Shown: positions 36,241 to 44,865 of the stretch, piece after piece | Numbering within the stretch: position 1 is the stretch's first letter | Layout: each line of letters begins with the position of its first letter | Assembly: GCF_020177375.1 (NCBI RefSeq) | Contig: NZ_JAIWHV010000019.1 | Span: forward strand, 1 to 64,000 | Direction of reading: 5' to 3' | Origin: Saliphagus infecundisoli | Lineage (GTDB): Archaea; Halobacteriota; Halobacteria; Halobacteriales; Natrialbaceae | Length of the DNA stretch: 64,000 nucleotides | Notes under the pieces: model-generated | What the model saw: the letters and a program-made list of their open reading frames with translations, nothing else | Told to the model about the DNA's origin: nothing | Database searches by the model: none | Made by a program: the position numbers and the translations under genes

Positions 36241-36990
36241 TCAATCATCTGTCCTGGATACGCTCAGCGGTACTCCCCAATCGGTGAGAACCAACGTGTG
36301 ACGAGCCACTGCTTTCACCCGCCCGTCAGCGTCGACGATGGCGGCTGCGGCAGGCCAGGTATTCGAGCGGCGCTCAAGCGGCCACGCCATCACGACATGT
36401 GGCTCAGTCTCTCGGATCGGTTCCTCGGACCGAACGGCCAAACGACCCGTCACCACGTGGTCGGGACACTCTGATGGCGCAGCTTCCATAACGGCCCAGA
36501 TGCTCGGGCAATCGACAGCTGCCCACACGTACTCGAGGGGAACCGTCCCATCGGAATCGGCCTGGTTTGGATGGGGTGTCCAAGGACCCGCGACGATGGC
36601 CTCTGTTCCGACCGGCCCTGGGAAGATTCTGAGTCCCTCTCCGTCCGACCGCTCGGTCCCACAGGTAAAACACGATGGATACGGGTGCTCGTGGAAGCCA
36701 ACGTATGATTCTGAAGCCTCCATGGCGGACTCTGGAAGCACTGTGTCGGCGATTTCGACGTCAATGGTTGTAGATTTTGCAGTGGCGACAGTATCCCCGT
36801 CAAACAGGAGTTCCACAGTGGAATCCCGTGTCCTCATCTCAAGTTCGTCCCCCGTTCGAATCGGTTGATGAAGGGTGACCTCGGCCTCGGGACCGATTCG
36901 TTGGGCCATGAGACCACCAGTGATTCCCCCAAGCGCGTAACCTGGAAAGCCCTGAAAGCGGTCGTCGATTGAAAAGGTAGTGGTAGACAT
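36241..36990 (-). CDS. Hotdog-fold thioesterase-like protein
   Basis: A 249-residue soluble protein that appears to contain two hotdog-like halves. The first (about 1-95) has the hotdog helix in FPGYALGGITGGLMAQRIG and strands to TTIDVEIAD. The second (about 105-245) opens with the conserved YPSCFTCGTERSDGEGLRIFPG and ends in TGRLAVR...AIVDADGRVKAVARHTLV. Relatives with this CFxCG block are annotated as acyl-CoA thioesterase-like. No catalytic residue can be assigned with certainty. It lies between direct copies of a dispersed repeat. Confidence 0.7.
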   Translation of the reverse strand: MSTTTFSIDDRFQGFPGYALGGITGGLMAQRIGPEAEVTLHQPIRTGDELEMRTRDSTVELLFDGDTVATAKSTTIDVEIADTVLPESAMEASESYVGFHEHPYPSCFTCGTERSDGEGLRIFPGPVGTEAIVAGPWTPHPNQADSDGTVPLEYVWAAVDCPSIWAVMEAAPSECPDHVVTGRLAVRSEEPIRETEPHVVMAWPLERRSNTWPAAAAIVDADGRVKAVARHTLVLTDWGVPLSVSRTDD

Positions 36991-37080
36991 AGACTAGCAT
37001 ATGAGGGCTATGATATTAGTCTCATCCATATTTGAAAGCCCACAGTAAAGTTAGCTCCCGAAGTGCATCTGATGACTCCC

Positions 37081-37170
37081 TTTCCGGTATGTAATGCGAG
37101 AATCAGTCGCTCCAGTCGTGAAAAATAGGTCTCGCGAGTTGGGCTTAGCGAGATGGGGCCCAACTCACGG
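37081..37170 (+). repeat. Dispersed repeat, copy C, with internal hairpin
   Basis: Reads GTATGTAATGCGAGAATCAG, CGTGAAAAATAG, GCGAGTTGGGCTTAGCGAGA, then TGGGGCCCAACTC. It has a perfect 9-base inverted repeat (GAGTTGGGC at 37136-37144 and GCCCAACTC at 37158-37166), which the other copies keep only partly. Confidence 0.65.
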
Positions 37171-37389
37171 ACCACCACATCGAGCACTCAGCAGCAGTTG
37201 ACAGCGACCCTGTTTTCGTCTCGCGAGCGGGAACTTCGCTTCCCGCTCGCTCCCCTCGTACACCACGTACTCCGTCCAATAGGAGATTGTCGTGTCCAGT
37301 TTGGATTCATCCCATGGCTCAAGTTGGTGGGCATTTTCCTGTTACCCATGTGACGACACCGTCACGGTTCGTACCGCTCGTTGATCCGA
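37171..37389. terminator. Hairpin downstream of the RND-TrmB operon
   Basis: GCGAGCGGGAA at 37223-37233 pairs perfectly with TTCCCGCTCGC at 37240-37250 around a 6-base loop. It lies about 140 bases beyond the TrmB stop codon on the minus strand. It may act as a transcript end or RNA stabiliser; there is no T-run of bacterial type. The remaining sequence has no supported gene. Confidence 0.45.
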
Positions 37390-38145
37390 CTATTCCATCG
37401 GCGCCTCGGTATTGGCCTCGACCAACCGGATCAACACTGAGGCGAACAGCGAGCCCGCGCTCCAGATCGCGGTCTCGCCGCCGTCGTCGCCGACCACGCT
37501 CAACAGGACGCTGTCGTCGTCGACGATCACGATCCGCCCTGAGACCTCGTCGTCGGCGCGGTCGTCGGCCGGCGGGATCGTCGCGACGCCGTCGAACTCC
37601 TCGACCCGGTTGCGGACTGCCGACGACCGGCTGATCACCGTCACCTCGACTCCCTCGGCGGCCAGCTCCTCAAGGATCTCCCCGATCTCCCCGGTCAGCT
37701 GGTCGGTAGAGCGGATCCCGAAGACGATCCGCTCGTCGGCCCCCGAGACGATGTCGACGACCCGATCGTCGATCCGGTCGCTCCCTCGGACCGTCCAGAT
37801 GTCCTCTTGGCGCTCCTCAGTGTCGGACTCCTCGCGAACCCCTTCGACGTACTCGAAGGCGCGTTCCTGCTCGTTCTCGAAGCGAGTCCGGAGCGTCTCA
37901 CGGGCCTCCTCGACGCCGACCGGCCGGTACCGGATCGGGCTCGACTGCTGGACCTCAAGCAGTCCCCTCTCCTCTAAGCTCTCGGCGACGCTGTAGACCT
38001 GCGAGCGGGGGACATCGGCGACCCGGGCGACGTCGCGGGCGGTACCCGAGCCCAGACGCTGGAGCGCAATGAACACCTTCGCCTCGTAGCTCGTCAGCCC
38101 GAGGCGCTCGAACGCCCCGACCGCCTCGCTTTCCTCCGTGGCCAT
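37390..38145 (-). CDS. TrmB-family transcription regulator
   Basis: A 251-residue regulator. The N-terminal TrmB winged helix is LGLTSYEAKVFIALQRLGSGTARDVARVADVPRSQVYSVAESLEERGLLEV (about 14-65). A coiled linker follows (about 75-110), then a phospholipase-D-like C-terminal domain (about 115-245) with GADERIVFGIR and GVEVTVISRS. Its ATG shares one base with the stop of the RND transporter gene (TGATG), so it is the second gene of that operon and probably controls it. The sugar-binding domain of classical TrmB is not evident. Confidence 0.88.
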   Translation of the reverse strand: MATEESEAVGAFERLGLTSYEAKVFIALQRLGSGTARDVARVADVPRSQVYSVAESLEERGLLEVQQSSPIRYRPVGVEEARETLRTRFENEQERAFEYVEGVREESDTEERQEDIWTVRGSDRIDDRVVDIVSGADERIVFGIRSTDQLTGEIGEILEELAAEGVEVTVISRSSAVRNRVEEFDGVATIPPADDRADDEVSGRIVIVDDDSVLLSVVGDDGGETAIWSAGSLFASVLIRLVEANTEAPME

Positions 38146-41100
38146 CAGTCCTCACCCTCTGGTTCCCCGCCGTCGGCGGCCGCGGCGGTCGCTTCCGCGT
38201 CGGCGTCGAAGGCGACGTCCGGCCCGAAGTACCGCGTCCAGACCACCAGCAGGCTCGGAAGGACGATCACGCTCGCGAGGAAGGCGTACGTGATCGTCAG
38301 CGCGGTGATGATCCCGAACTGCTGGAGCGCGGGCAAGATTGCGAAGGCGAGCACGCCGAAGCCGCCGACGGTCGTCGCCGCGCTGCCCAGCAGGGCGCCG
38401 CCCGTCCCGGTCACGGTCGTCCGCATCGCCGACCAGACGTTGCCCGTGCGCTCGAGCTCGAGGGTGTAGCGGGCGCTGACGTGGATGCTGTAGGCGACCC
38501 CGAGCCCGACCGTGAGGCTCGTGATCATCCCCGTCAGGACGTTGAACGGCATCCCGATGAGGTACATCGTGCCGAGGATCCAGCTCACCGAAAAGGCGAC
38601 CGGGAGCAAGGTGATGGCTCCCAGCGTCGCCCCGTTGCCCGTCAGCCAGTAGGCAACCGTGAGGAAGACGAACACCGCCACGAGCGTGATCGCCAGGCTC
38701 TCCAGCACCGTATTGAGGAGATCCTGTTCGACCAGGTGGCTGACGATCGGGTTGCCGGTCGCGATGACCTCCCACTCGCCGTCGATGCCGTCGGCGATCG
38801 CTCTGGTCTCGCTCGTCACCTCGTCGAAGCCGGCGTCGCCCTGGACGCCGACGATCATCCGGACGGCCTCGTACTCGCCGTCGTCGGTCCGGTAGACGAC
38901 GTTGCTCGCGGCCGTCTCGTCGACCTCGAACAGCTGGTCGTACAGCGACTCGACGTTCTCGTCGGGGACGCCGTCGCCGTCGGTGTCCGCGGCGCTAAAG
39001 GACTCGTTGAACGACTCGTTCTCGCTCGCAGCCGTCTCCATTACGGAGAGGGGACTCTGGACGTCAGCCTCGCCGGTCGGTCCGACGTAGGCGACGTCAC
39101 TGTCGGCGGCGTCCGCCGTCGCTTGATCGATCTCCGCTAACGTCCCGTCGTCGGTCACCGGCCCGCGTATCAGGATCTGGCTCTGTGAGTCCTCTCGCTG
39201 GAAGTTCTCGTTGACGAACTCGAGGTCGTCTTTGGCCTCGTACTCCGCGGGCGCGAGCGGGCCGAGGTTCTCGGTCCACTCGGGCGGGCTCTCGGCGAGG
39301 AAGTCCTCCTGCTGGAAGCTGGTGTCGACCTGGGTCGCGCCGTAGACCCCGCCGGCCGACAGCAGGAGGGTGACGACGATGACGGCAAGCGGCGCCTTCC
39401 GTGCGGCGGTCGCGCCGACGGTCAACACCCGGCCGAAGGCGCCGCCGCCGGTCCCGAACGCACGCTTGCGCCGGTCGAAGCCGCGGGACTCGAGCAGGGC
39501 GTCGATCTCGACTTTCGCGGCCGGGATCAGGGCGCCAAAGACGATCAGTGCTGCGAGGATCCCGAACGCGCTGACGATGCCGAATTCTTGGATCGGGCCG
39601 ATCGGGCTAACGAGGTTCGAGAGGAAGCCGATGACCGTCGTTGCGGTCACCCAGATTAGGGCAACGCCGACGCCCCCGAGGGCGATTTTCATCGAGCCAC
39701 GGACGCCGCTCTCGTCCTCGACGCCCTCCTCGCGCTGTTCGCGGTGGCGCATGAAGACGTGGATCGCGTAGTCGATCGAGAGCCCGATCAGGAGCACGGG
39801 GACGGCGATCATCATCTGGTTGAACGAGATCCCGGCCCAGCCCATGAAGCCGAACGTCCAGGCCAACACCGCGAGGATCCCAAGCACTCCGAGGACGATG
39901 TCGACGGGGTCCCGGTAGGCGACCGCGAGCGCGCCGACGACGAACAGCAGGGCCAGCGGACCGACGATTGCCAAGCTGTCGCCCATCGAGTTGTTGATCT
40001 CCTCGGTGATGATCCCGGCGCCGAAGACGGCGTACTCGTTGCCCTCCTGGCCGTCCGCGAGCTCGCGCATCTCGAGTTGGGCGTCCATCGCATCGCTCTC
40101 GCCGCCACCCATCCCGCCCTGGGCTCCGCTCGTCTCGCTCACCTGGGTAACGAAGATCATCCGGGCGTCCGCCGAGGTGGTGCCAGGGTCGTAGTCGGTC
40201 GGCATCAAGTTGAGCGCTGGGCTCCCACCCTCGCTCTCCGAAAGGACCGTTGTGAGGTTCTCCTCGAACTCCGACTCGGAGAGGCCCTCGATTGCCTCGA
40301 TCTGCTCGTCAAGCGTCGGCGTCCCACCCTCCTGGAGGGCTTCCCGTTCGTCTTGGAGCTCCTGGCCGCGCTCCTCGAGTTCGGCGCTTTCGTTTTCAAG
40401 CGCCGCTTGCTCATCCTGCAACTCCTGACCGCGTTCCTCGAGTGCAGCGCTTTCGTTTTCGAGCGCCGCCCGTTCGTCTTGGAGCTCCTGACCGCGTTCC
40501 TCGAGGTCGGCGCTATCGTTTTCGAGTGCGGCCTGTTCGTCCTGGAGAGCCTGGCCGCGCTCTTCGAGCTCCTGGCCGCGCTCCTCGAGCTCCTGGCCGC
40601 GCTCCTCGAGAGCGGCGAGTTCGTCAGCGAGGACGCCGACGGTCCCCGCCTCGTAGGCACTCGCGAGGTCGTTTTCGACGGCGACGAGGTCGGATGTCGT
40701 CGTCCGGACCTCCGTCGCGCTCACGACGAACGTCGCGCTCTGGGCCGGACCGAGGTCCGCGGTTGCGTTCGTCCAGACCTCGGCGATTTGGGTCTCTAAC
40801 GTGGCTCGTTGGTCCTCATCGTCGGTCGCCTCGATCTCGCGCTGGAGCTGGGCGGTCTCGTTCAGTGCCGCCTCGAGTTCGGCCTGCGTCTCGGGGTCGT
40901 CGGTGACGCCGGTTCCGGTCGCGTAGGCGCCCGCGAGAGCGGTCTCGTTTTCGACTCGGTCGCTTGTCAGGGACCGGACGTCGCCCGCGGCGGCCTCGAA
41001 TCGCTCGGCCTGCTCGGGCTCCAAGTCGGCGGTCGTCTCTGCCCACAACTGCGCAATCTCGTCCTCGATTGCCGCCCGCTCCCCGTCGCTTTCGGCCTGC

Positions 41101-41840
41101 TCGTAGGCGGCCTGGAGTCGGGCGGTCTCGTTCAGCGCCGCCTCCTGGGCGGCGAGTTGGGCCTCGATACGCTCGCGCTCTTCCTGGAGCGCCTGGCTGT
41201 CGTTTTCGAGGGCAGCCCGGTCTTCCTCGAGTTGTTGGCCACGTTCTTCGAGTTCCTGGCCGCGCTCTTCGAGTGCGGCCGTGTCGTTTTCGAGTTGTTG
41301 GCCACGTTCTTCAAGTTCCTGGCCGCGCTCTTCGAGTGCGGCCGTATCGTTTTCGAGTCGTTGACCGCGCTCGGCGAGGTCCTGGCCCCGTTCCTCAAGT
41401 GCGGCACTGTCGTTCTCGAGCTCTTGAGCACGTTCGGCGAGTTCCTGGCCGGCTTCGGTTTGGATGGCCGCGATGCCGAGGGCGTTTCCGACGCCGAAGG
41501 TCGACTGGTCCTCCGCGAGGGTTGCATTGATCGACTCGTTGTTTCGGAGCGTCTGCTGAAGGGCGAGCGAGTCGAGCAGTGACTCCTTGGTGAGGACGTT
41601 TTCGCCCTTGACTATCAGCTGCACCGTCGTCGTGTTTTCCTGGTCGTCGGCCGTGAAGTTCTCGTTGGCATACTCGACGGCCTGTGCTTCCGCCGAGTCA
41701 GTTTCGAACTGGCTAAGCGAGGACTCATCGTCGATCATCGGTGCGCCCGCACCGATCAGGACAGTCGCCACCAACAGAACGGCCAGCACTGCCTTACTGT
41801 GGCTCGTCACGACGCTTGCGATTCGTTCGGGCGTGCTCAT
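38145..41840 (-). CDS. RND/MMPL-type transporter with giant coiled-coil insert
   Basis: A 1231-residue membrane transporter. TM1 is AVLAVLLVATVLIGAGAPM (about 14-32). The first extracytoplasmic part, about residues 35-590, holds a very long coiled coil built of heptads such as ALEERGQ-ELEERGQ-QLENDTA, in two blocks around a less regular middle. Helices resume at SLAIVGPLALLFVVGALAVAY, with GLSIDYAIHVFMRHR the RND TM4-like signature; a second half repeats the plan (GLGVAYSIHVSARYTLE). It likely exports lipids, drugs or other hydrophobic compounds using the ion gradient. The coiled coil may reach into the S-layer space. The TrmB regulator overlaps its end. Confidence 0.9.
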   Translation of the reverse strand: MSTPERIASVVTSHSKAVLAVLLVATVLIGAGAPMIDDESSLSQFETDSAEAQAVEYANENFTADDQENTTTVQLIVKGENVLTKESLLDSLALQQTLRNNESINATLAEDQSTFGVGNALGIAAIQTEAGQELAERAQELENDSAALEERGQDLAERGQRLENDTAALEERGQELEERGQQLENDTAALEERGQELEERGQQLEEDRAALENDSQALQEERERIEAQLAAQEAALNETARLQAAYEQAESDGERAAIEDEIAQLWAETTADLEPEQAERFEAAAGDVRSLTSDRVENETALAGAYATGTGVTDDPETQAELEAALNETAQLQREIEATDDEDQRATLETQIAEVWTNATADLGPAQSATFVVSATEVRTTTSDLVAVENDLASAYEAGTVGVLADELAALEERGQELEERGQELEERGQALQDEQAALENDSADLEERGQELQDERAALENESAALEERGQELQDEQAALENESAELEERGQELQDEREALQEGGTPTLDEQIEAIEGLSESEFEENLTTVLSESEGGSPALNLMPTDYDPGTTSADARMIFVTQVSETSGAQGGMGGGESDAMDAQLEMRELADGQEGNEYAVFGAGIITEEINNSMGDSLAIVGPLALLFVVGALAVAYRDPVDIVLGVLGILAVLAWTFGFMGWAGISFNQMMIAVPVLLIGLSIDYAIHVFMRHREQREEGVEDESGVRGSMKIALGGVGVALIWVTATTVIGFLSNLVSPIGPIQEFGIVSAFGILAALIVFGALIPAAKVEIDALLESRGFDRRKRAFGTGGGAFGRVLTVGATAARKAPLAVIVVTLLLSAGGVYGATQVDTSFQQEDFLAESPPEWTENLGPLAPAEYEAKDDLEFVNENFQREDSQSQILIRGPVTDDGTLAEIDQATADAADSDVAYVGPTGEADVQSPLSVMETAASENESFNESFSAADTDGDGVPDENVESLYDQLFEVDETAASNVVYRTDDGEYEAVRMIVGVQGDAGFDEVTSETRAIADGIDGEWEVIATGNPIVSHLVEQDLLNTVLESLAITLVAVFVFLTVAYWLTGNGATLGAITLLPVAFSVSWILGTMYLIGMPFNVLTGMITSLTVGLGVAYSIHVSARYTLELERTGNVWSAMRTTVTGTGGALLGSAATTVGGFGVLAFAILPALQQFGIITALTITYAFLASVIVLPSLLVVWTRYFGPDVAFDADAEATAAAADGGEPEGED
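40342..40622 (-). repeat. Heptad-coding DNA repeat block 2 in the RND gene
   Basis: About 280 bases of tandem, slightly diverged 21-base units coding for heptads such as ERGQELQ-DEQAALE-NESAELE. The plus strand shows recurring TCCTGGCCGCG and TCGTTTTCGAG. Such arrays can expand or shrink by slippage or recombination, so the coiled-coil length may vary between strains. Confidence 0.8.
41224..41421 (-). repeat. 63-bp tandem repeat block 1 in the RND gene
   Basis: Three near-identical 63-base units, each encoding ALEERGQ, (E/D)LxERGQ and xLENDTA heptads. The plus strand repeats TTGTTGGCCACGTTCTTC and CTGGCCGCGCTCTTCGAGTG almost without change. The closeness of the copies suggests recent duplication within the gene. 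Confidence 0.8.
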
Positions 41841-42014
41841 CCGACCACCGGAGAAGAGGGGATCATCTGTTGGTAGGATTCTACAAACGGATGCTCATAT
41901 ACTTGTTGTTACTGCGCTACTCACATCGACACGAGTCAACCAATTCGGATCGCTCGGATCAAGCGGCCGGACTCGCACCGATTCCGCGTTTACGTATCTC
42001 TGGCGACGAGGTGA

Positions 42015-42343
42015 AGATACGATAGCCCGTTCGATCTCGTCCATCTCAACCACGAGAACGAGCGGTATCTGGATGGGTTAGAGACAGTACGCGAGAAGGT
42101 CTCTCAGGGCGGGATGATCGTCGCCGACAACGTCCTTCATTCGGGAGATCGATGTCCCCTGCGGACCTGCGAGCCGTACTCGATGGAGCACACTCTCCTG
42201 ATGAGGGCTCATCGCTTGCGGGAATTGCCGAGTACTACGATCATGTTTCTGACGATCCGGAGTTCGAAACGAGCGTTATTCCGGTCGGTGAGGGCATCTT
42301 CGCTTCCGTGCGATTGGAAGCGAAACTCCACGAGTATGGCTGA
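42015..42343 (+). pseudogene. Frameshifted O-methyltransferase remnant
   Basis: The C-terminal part of a SAM-dependent O-methyltransferase is readable in two frames. From 42021: FDLVHLNHENERYLDGLETVREKV, then GGMIVADNVLHSG, the metal-binding DN region. It then shifts frame near 42150: SPADLRAVLDG, then GIAEYYDHVSDDPEFETSVIPVGEGIFASVR to a stop at 42343. An in-frame TGA just before the first piece and the absence of the SAM-binding N-terminal half show that it is truncated as well as frameshifted. Confidence 0.75.
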
Positions 42344-42644
42344 TGCGCAACGGCCGTGCGATTTTCTCTCGGAGGCTGAGAGGAAATAAGAGAAATATCA
42401 GCCGGTGGCCTGCTGATTTTCGTACTTGCTACAGACGACCGAAATAGCGCTTAGGAGAGCCAGACGCTCTCTTGGATTTCCCAGTTGTGAACATCTGGGC
42501 GAGGGTCTGCCCATTTTCAGGGGATGGCCCATCGATCAAGGCTGGTGGGAGCGGCTACAATTAATTAAATCGCCGAAACGATCTCCCCCATCGCTCTACG
42601 TCCGAAAAAGGGCAATCCGATCAATGCCTACGTACCTGATTCCG
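42344..42644. other. Intergenic stretch beyond nirK
   Basis: 300 bases between the methyltransferase remnant and the nirK stop. A minus-strand frame reads KWADPRPDVHNWEIQESVWLS, ending near 42450, a natural-looking gene end without a start. Probably debris; no feature can be supported. Confidence 0.35.
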
Positions 42645-43730
42645 TCAGTCGAGTGGATCAAACACGTCTGTATTTTCCGGTCCTTCGGCGGTGATTGCCG
42701 CGAGCGCCCCCTTGCGTGCGACTCGAGAGAGGGCGTGGTCAACCAGCTTGAAGGTTCCTGGTACCGGGAACGACATCGTCGCGACGCAGGCGCTCCCGGG
42801 GAGAACCGGCGTCGTCTGCACGTAACGCATCGGTTCACTGGCGAGTGCGCCCTGTTCCCAGACTTCGTCCCAAACGCTGCCGATCGGGTGGAAACTTGAG
42901 AGTTGATTCGGGCCACCCACCCCGTAGAAGATACGGGCAGTCTCGCCCGTCTTCACGTTCATCTCGGCGTAGTTGTCGGGCGTGATGGCGTGCTTCTCGC
43001 CGTTTATCAGGACGTATGTCGGATCCTCCATCGCCATCCGGTCAAAGTCGAACTTGTGGTGACCCTCCTGTCCCGTCTTCCCGTTCGTGTAGAGTTCGTG
43101 TTGACCGAGGTAGAACTCGTGGTCCACCTTGGGCAACCCCTCTTCTGGTTCGACGAGGATGATCCCGTACATTCCGCTCGAGATGTGGTAATCGACGTTC
43201 GCCACCGCACAGTGGTAAACGAATGCGCCGGGGAACGTGACTTTGAACCGGAGGTGCGCCTCCTCACCGGGCTCGACATTTGTCGCCTCCGCACCACCAC
43301 CCGGTCCACGGCAGGCGTGGAAGTCCACGTTATGGACCATCGAGTTGTCCTCGTGATTCCGGATAGTGAGATCAACGGTGTCACCCACGCGAGTCCGGAT
43401 AAACGGACCGGGGATCTGCCCATTGAAGGTCATGGCCGTGAACGTGACGCCGGGTTCGATCTCGGCTACCTGCTCGAGCGTCTCCAGTTCCACCGAAACC
43501 GTCTCCGGCGTCGTTCGAGTAATCGGAGCCGGGATATCTCGGGGATCAGCCGCAACCCGGTCGACATCAACGGGCTTGGCCAAGTCGAGTTCCTCCTCAG
43601 TTTGGAGCTGGAGCGGGCTCGCCTGAACGTTATTACTCCTCGGGGGTCCGCCAATACATCCGGCTAACGCCATCGTTCCACCAATTCCGGCTGTCTGGAG
43701 TACCTGTCGTCGAGTCGTAGTGTGGGTCAT
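42645..43730 (-). CDS. nirK: Copper-containing nitrite reductase (NirK)
   Basis: A 361-residue enzyme reducing nitrite to nitric oxide outside the membrane. The signal has a Tat motif (TRRQVLQ) and a lipobox ending at C25, so it is probably a surface-anchored lipoprotein. Both cupredoxin domains and all copper ligands are visible: type 1 H133, C174, H182, M187; type 2 H138, H173, H281; and the catalytic Asp136 in VHNVDFH. The active-site His of the second domain lies near 232-246 or in the LSSFHPIG block. It is divergent from a halocyanin, its likely electron donor, with operator-like palindromes between them. Confidence 0.95.
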   Translation of the reverse strand: MTHTTTRRQVLQTAGIGGTMALAGCIGGPPRSNNVQASPLQLQTEEELDLAKPVDVDRVAADPRDIPAPITRTTPETVSVELETLEQVAEIEPGVTFTAMTFNGQIPGPFIRTRVGDTVDLTIRNHEDNSMVHNVDFHACRGPGGGAEATNVEPGEEAHLRFKVTFPGAFVYHCAVANVDYHISSGMYGIILVEPEEGLPKVDHEFYLGQHELYTNGKTGQEGHHKFDFDRMAMEDPTYVLINGEKHAITPDNYAEMNVKTGETARIFYGVGGPNQLSSFHPIGSVWDEVWEQGALASEPMRYVQTTPVLPGSACVATMSFPVPGTFKLVDHALSRVARKGALAAITAEGPENTDVFDPLD

Positions 43731-43738
43731 TAGTCGTA

Positions 43739-43758
43739 TCCTCTACCTCAGTAGAGGA
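43739..43758 (-). promoter_or_regulatory. Perfect palindrome at the nirK transcription start
   Basis: TCCTCTAC-CTCA-GTAGAGGA, two 8-base arms around four bases. It lies between a TATA-like CCATATATAG (43768-43777, read leftward for nirK) and the ATG at 43730, about where transcription should begin. That is the usual site for a repressor of an archaeal promoter. The binding protein is unknown. Confidence 0.65.
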
Positions 43759-43790
43759 GTAATAATACCATATATAGCGATTACAATTCC

Positions 43791-43822
43791 CACCGTCTAA
43801 GAACGGTGTTTTCCTATTATAT
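43791..43822 (+). promoter_or_regulatory. Halocyanin promoter: inverted repeat plus TATA box
   Basis: CACCGT at 43791-43796 and ACGGTG at 43803-43808 form an inverted repeat just upstream of the TATA-like CTATTATAT at 43814-43822, which is 24-32 bases before the halocyanin ATG. An activator site or structured BRE region is possible. A promoter ending at the start codon fits a leaderless transcript. Confidence 0.55.
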
Positions 43823-43845
43823 GGCGTTCTCGTGTAGACATATAC

Positions 43846-44865
43846 ATGAGTACAATTGATACCTGCCCGAACGTCAACCGACGCCAATTCTTACAGACTG
43901 CGACAGTTCTTGCGGTCGGGACGACAGCTATCGGAGCCGCACAGCCAGTCACTGCACAGCAGGATACCGATTTAACGAGCTGGTTCGGTGATGTGTCGAA
44001 CTACGATGGAATCGTGGATGAGCGCAGCAAAGCGAATGTGACTGTCGATGTCGGGGCTGAAGGGAACGGTGGTGGGTTCGCTTTCGGTCCACCAGCGGTC
44101 CGAGTCGATCCCGGGACAACGGTGACTTGGGAGTGGACAGGCGAGGGGGGAAGCCACGACGTCGTCGCTGAAAACGGTGCGTACGAGAGTGAGATGATCG
44201 CGACCGCAGGCGAGACATTCGAGTTCTCTTTCGAAGATGAAGGTGTGTCTACGTATGCGTGTACTCCTCACAAGGCGATGGGAATGAAGGGTGCAGTGAT
44301 CGTCGGCGATGCAGAGATGAACGTAGCATCACCCGAATCACTCTCTCAGTCACCCCAGGCATCCGAATTTGCCGACCAGGAACCCGATTACGGGGACTGG
44401 TTCGACGACGTCGACAATTTCGAGGGGACGCTTGACCTGCGTGGTCAGGACGAAGTCCGTATAGAGGTCGGAGCAAATGGCAACGGGAGAGGGTTTGCAC
44501 TCTCTCCACCGGCCGTCCACATTGACCCGGGTACTCACGTCATCTGGGAATGGGTGGGCGACGACGGGCCCCATGGATTCATGGCCAATAACGGAGAGTA
44601 CGCGAGTCCATCACAGTCTACTGGTGAGTGGGGCCTCGCGTTCGACGGGGTCGGCATTAGTAAGTACGCATGTGAACCACATGAGGACAGAGGAATGAAA
44701 GGGGCAATCGTTGTCGGAGATGTCTTTGAGGGGGCCTACGAACTTACTACGGATCATCTTACACTCCTCAGTGGAGTCGGGCTCACCGGTGCGTTGCTGT
44801 CAATGTTCGCACTGGCAGTCCGCAGTAAGACCCAAAACCATCGGAATGACTCGAAACGAACCTGA
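43846..44865 (+). CDS. hcp: Two-domain halocyanin, membrane-anchored
   Basis: A 339-residue exported blue-copper protein. The Tat signal is NRRQFLQTATVLAVGTTAIGAAQPVTA. Two plastocyanin-like domains follow. Domain 1 ligands are H104, C139, H142 and M147 (YACTPHKAMGMKG); domain 2 ligands are H243, C276, H279 and M284 (YACEPHEDRGMKG). Each begins with GGFAFGPP or GRGFALSPP. A C-terminal helix (LLSGVGLTGALLSMFALAV) anchors it. It probably carries electrons to NirK across the outer face of the membrane. Both copper sites look complete. Confidence 0.92.
   Translation: MSTIDTCPNVNRRQFLQTATVLAVGTTAIGAAQPVTAQQDTDLTSWFGDVSNYDGIVDERSKANVTVDVGAEGNGGGFAFGPPAVRVDPGTTVTWEWTGEGGSHDVVAENGAYESEMIATAGETFEFSFEDEGVSTYACTPHKAMGMKGAVIVGDAEMNVASPESLSQSPQASEFADQEPDYGDWFDDVDNFEGTLDLRGQDEVRIEVGANGNGRGFALSPPAVHIDPGTHVIWEWVGDDGPHGFMANNGEYASPSQSTGEWGLAFDGVGISKYACEPHEDRGMKGAIVVGDVFEGAYELTTDHLTLLSGVGLTGALLSMFALAVRSKTQNHRNDSKRT

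Noticed and set aside
40342-41421. Regular short repeats suggesting a CRISPR array
   Set aside because: The units are contiguous 21-base heptad codons inside an open reading frame with no unique spacers.
40292-41530. Long Arg/Pro-rich plus-strand frames inside the RND gene
   Set aside because: They reflect the repetitive heptad-coding DNA read in the wrong direction.
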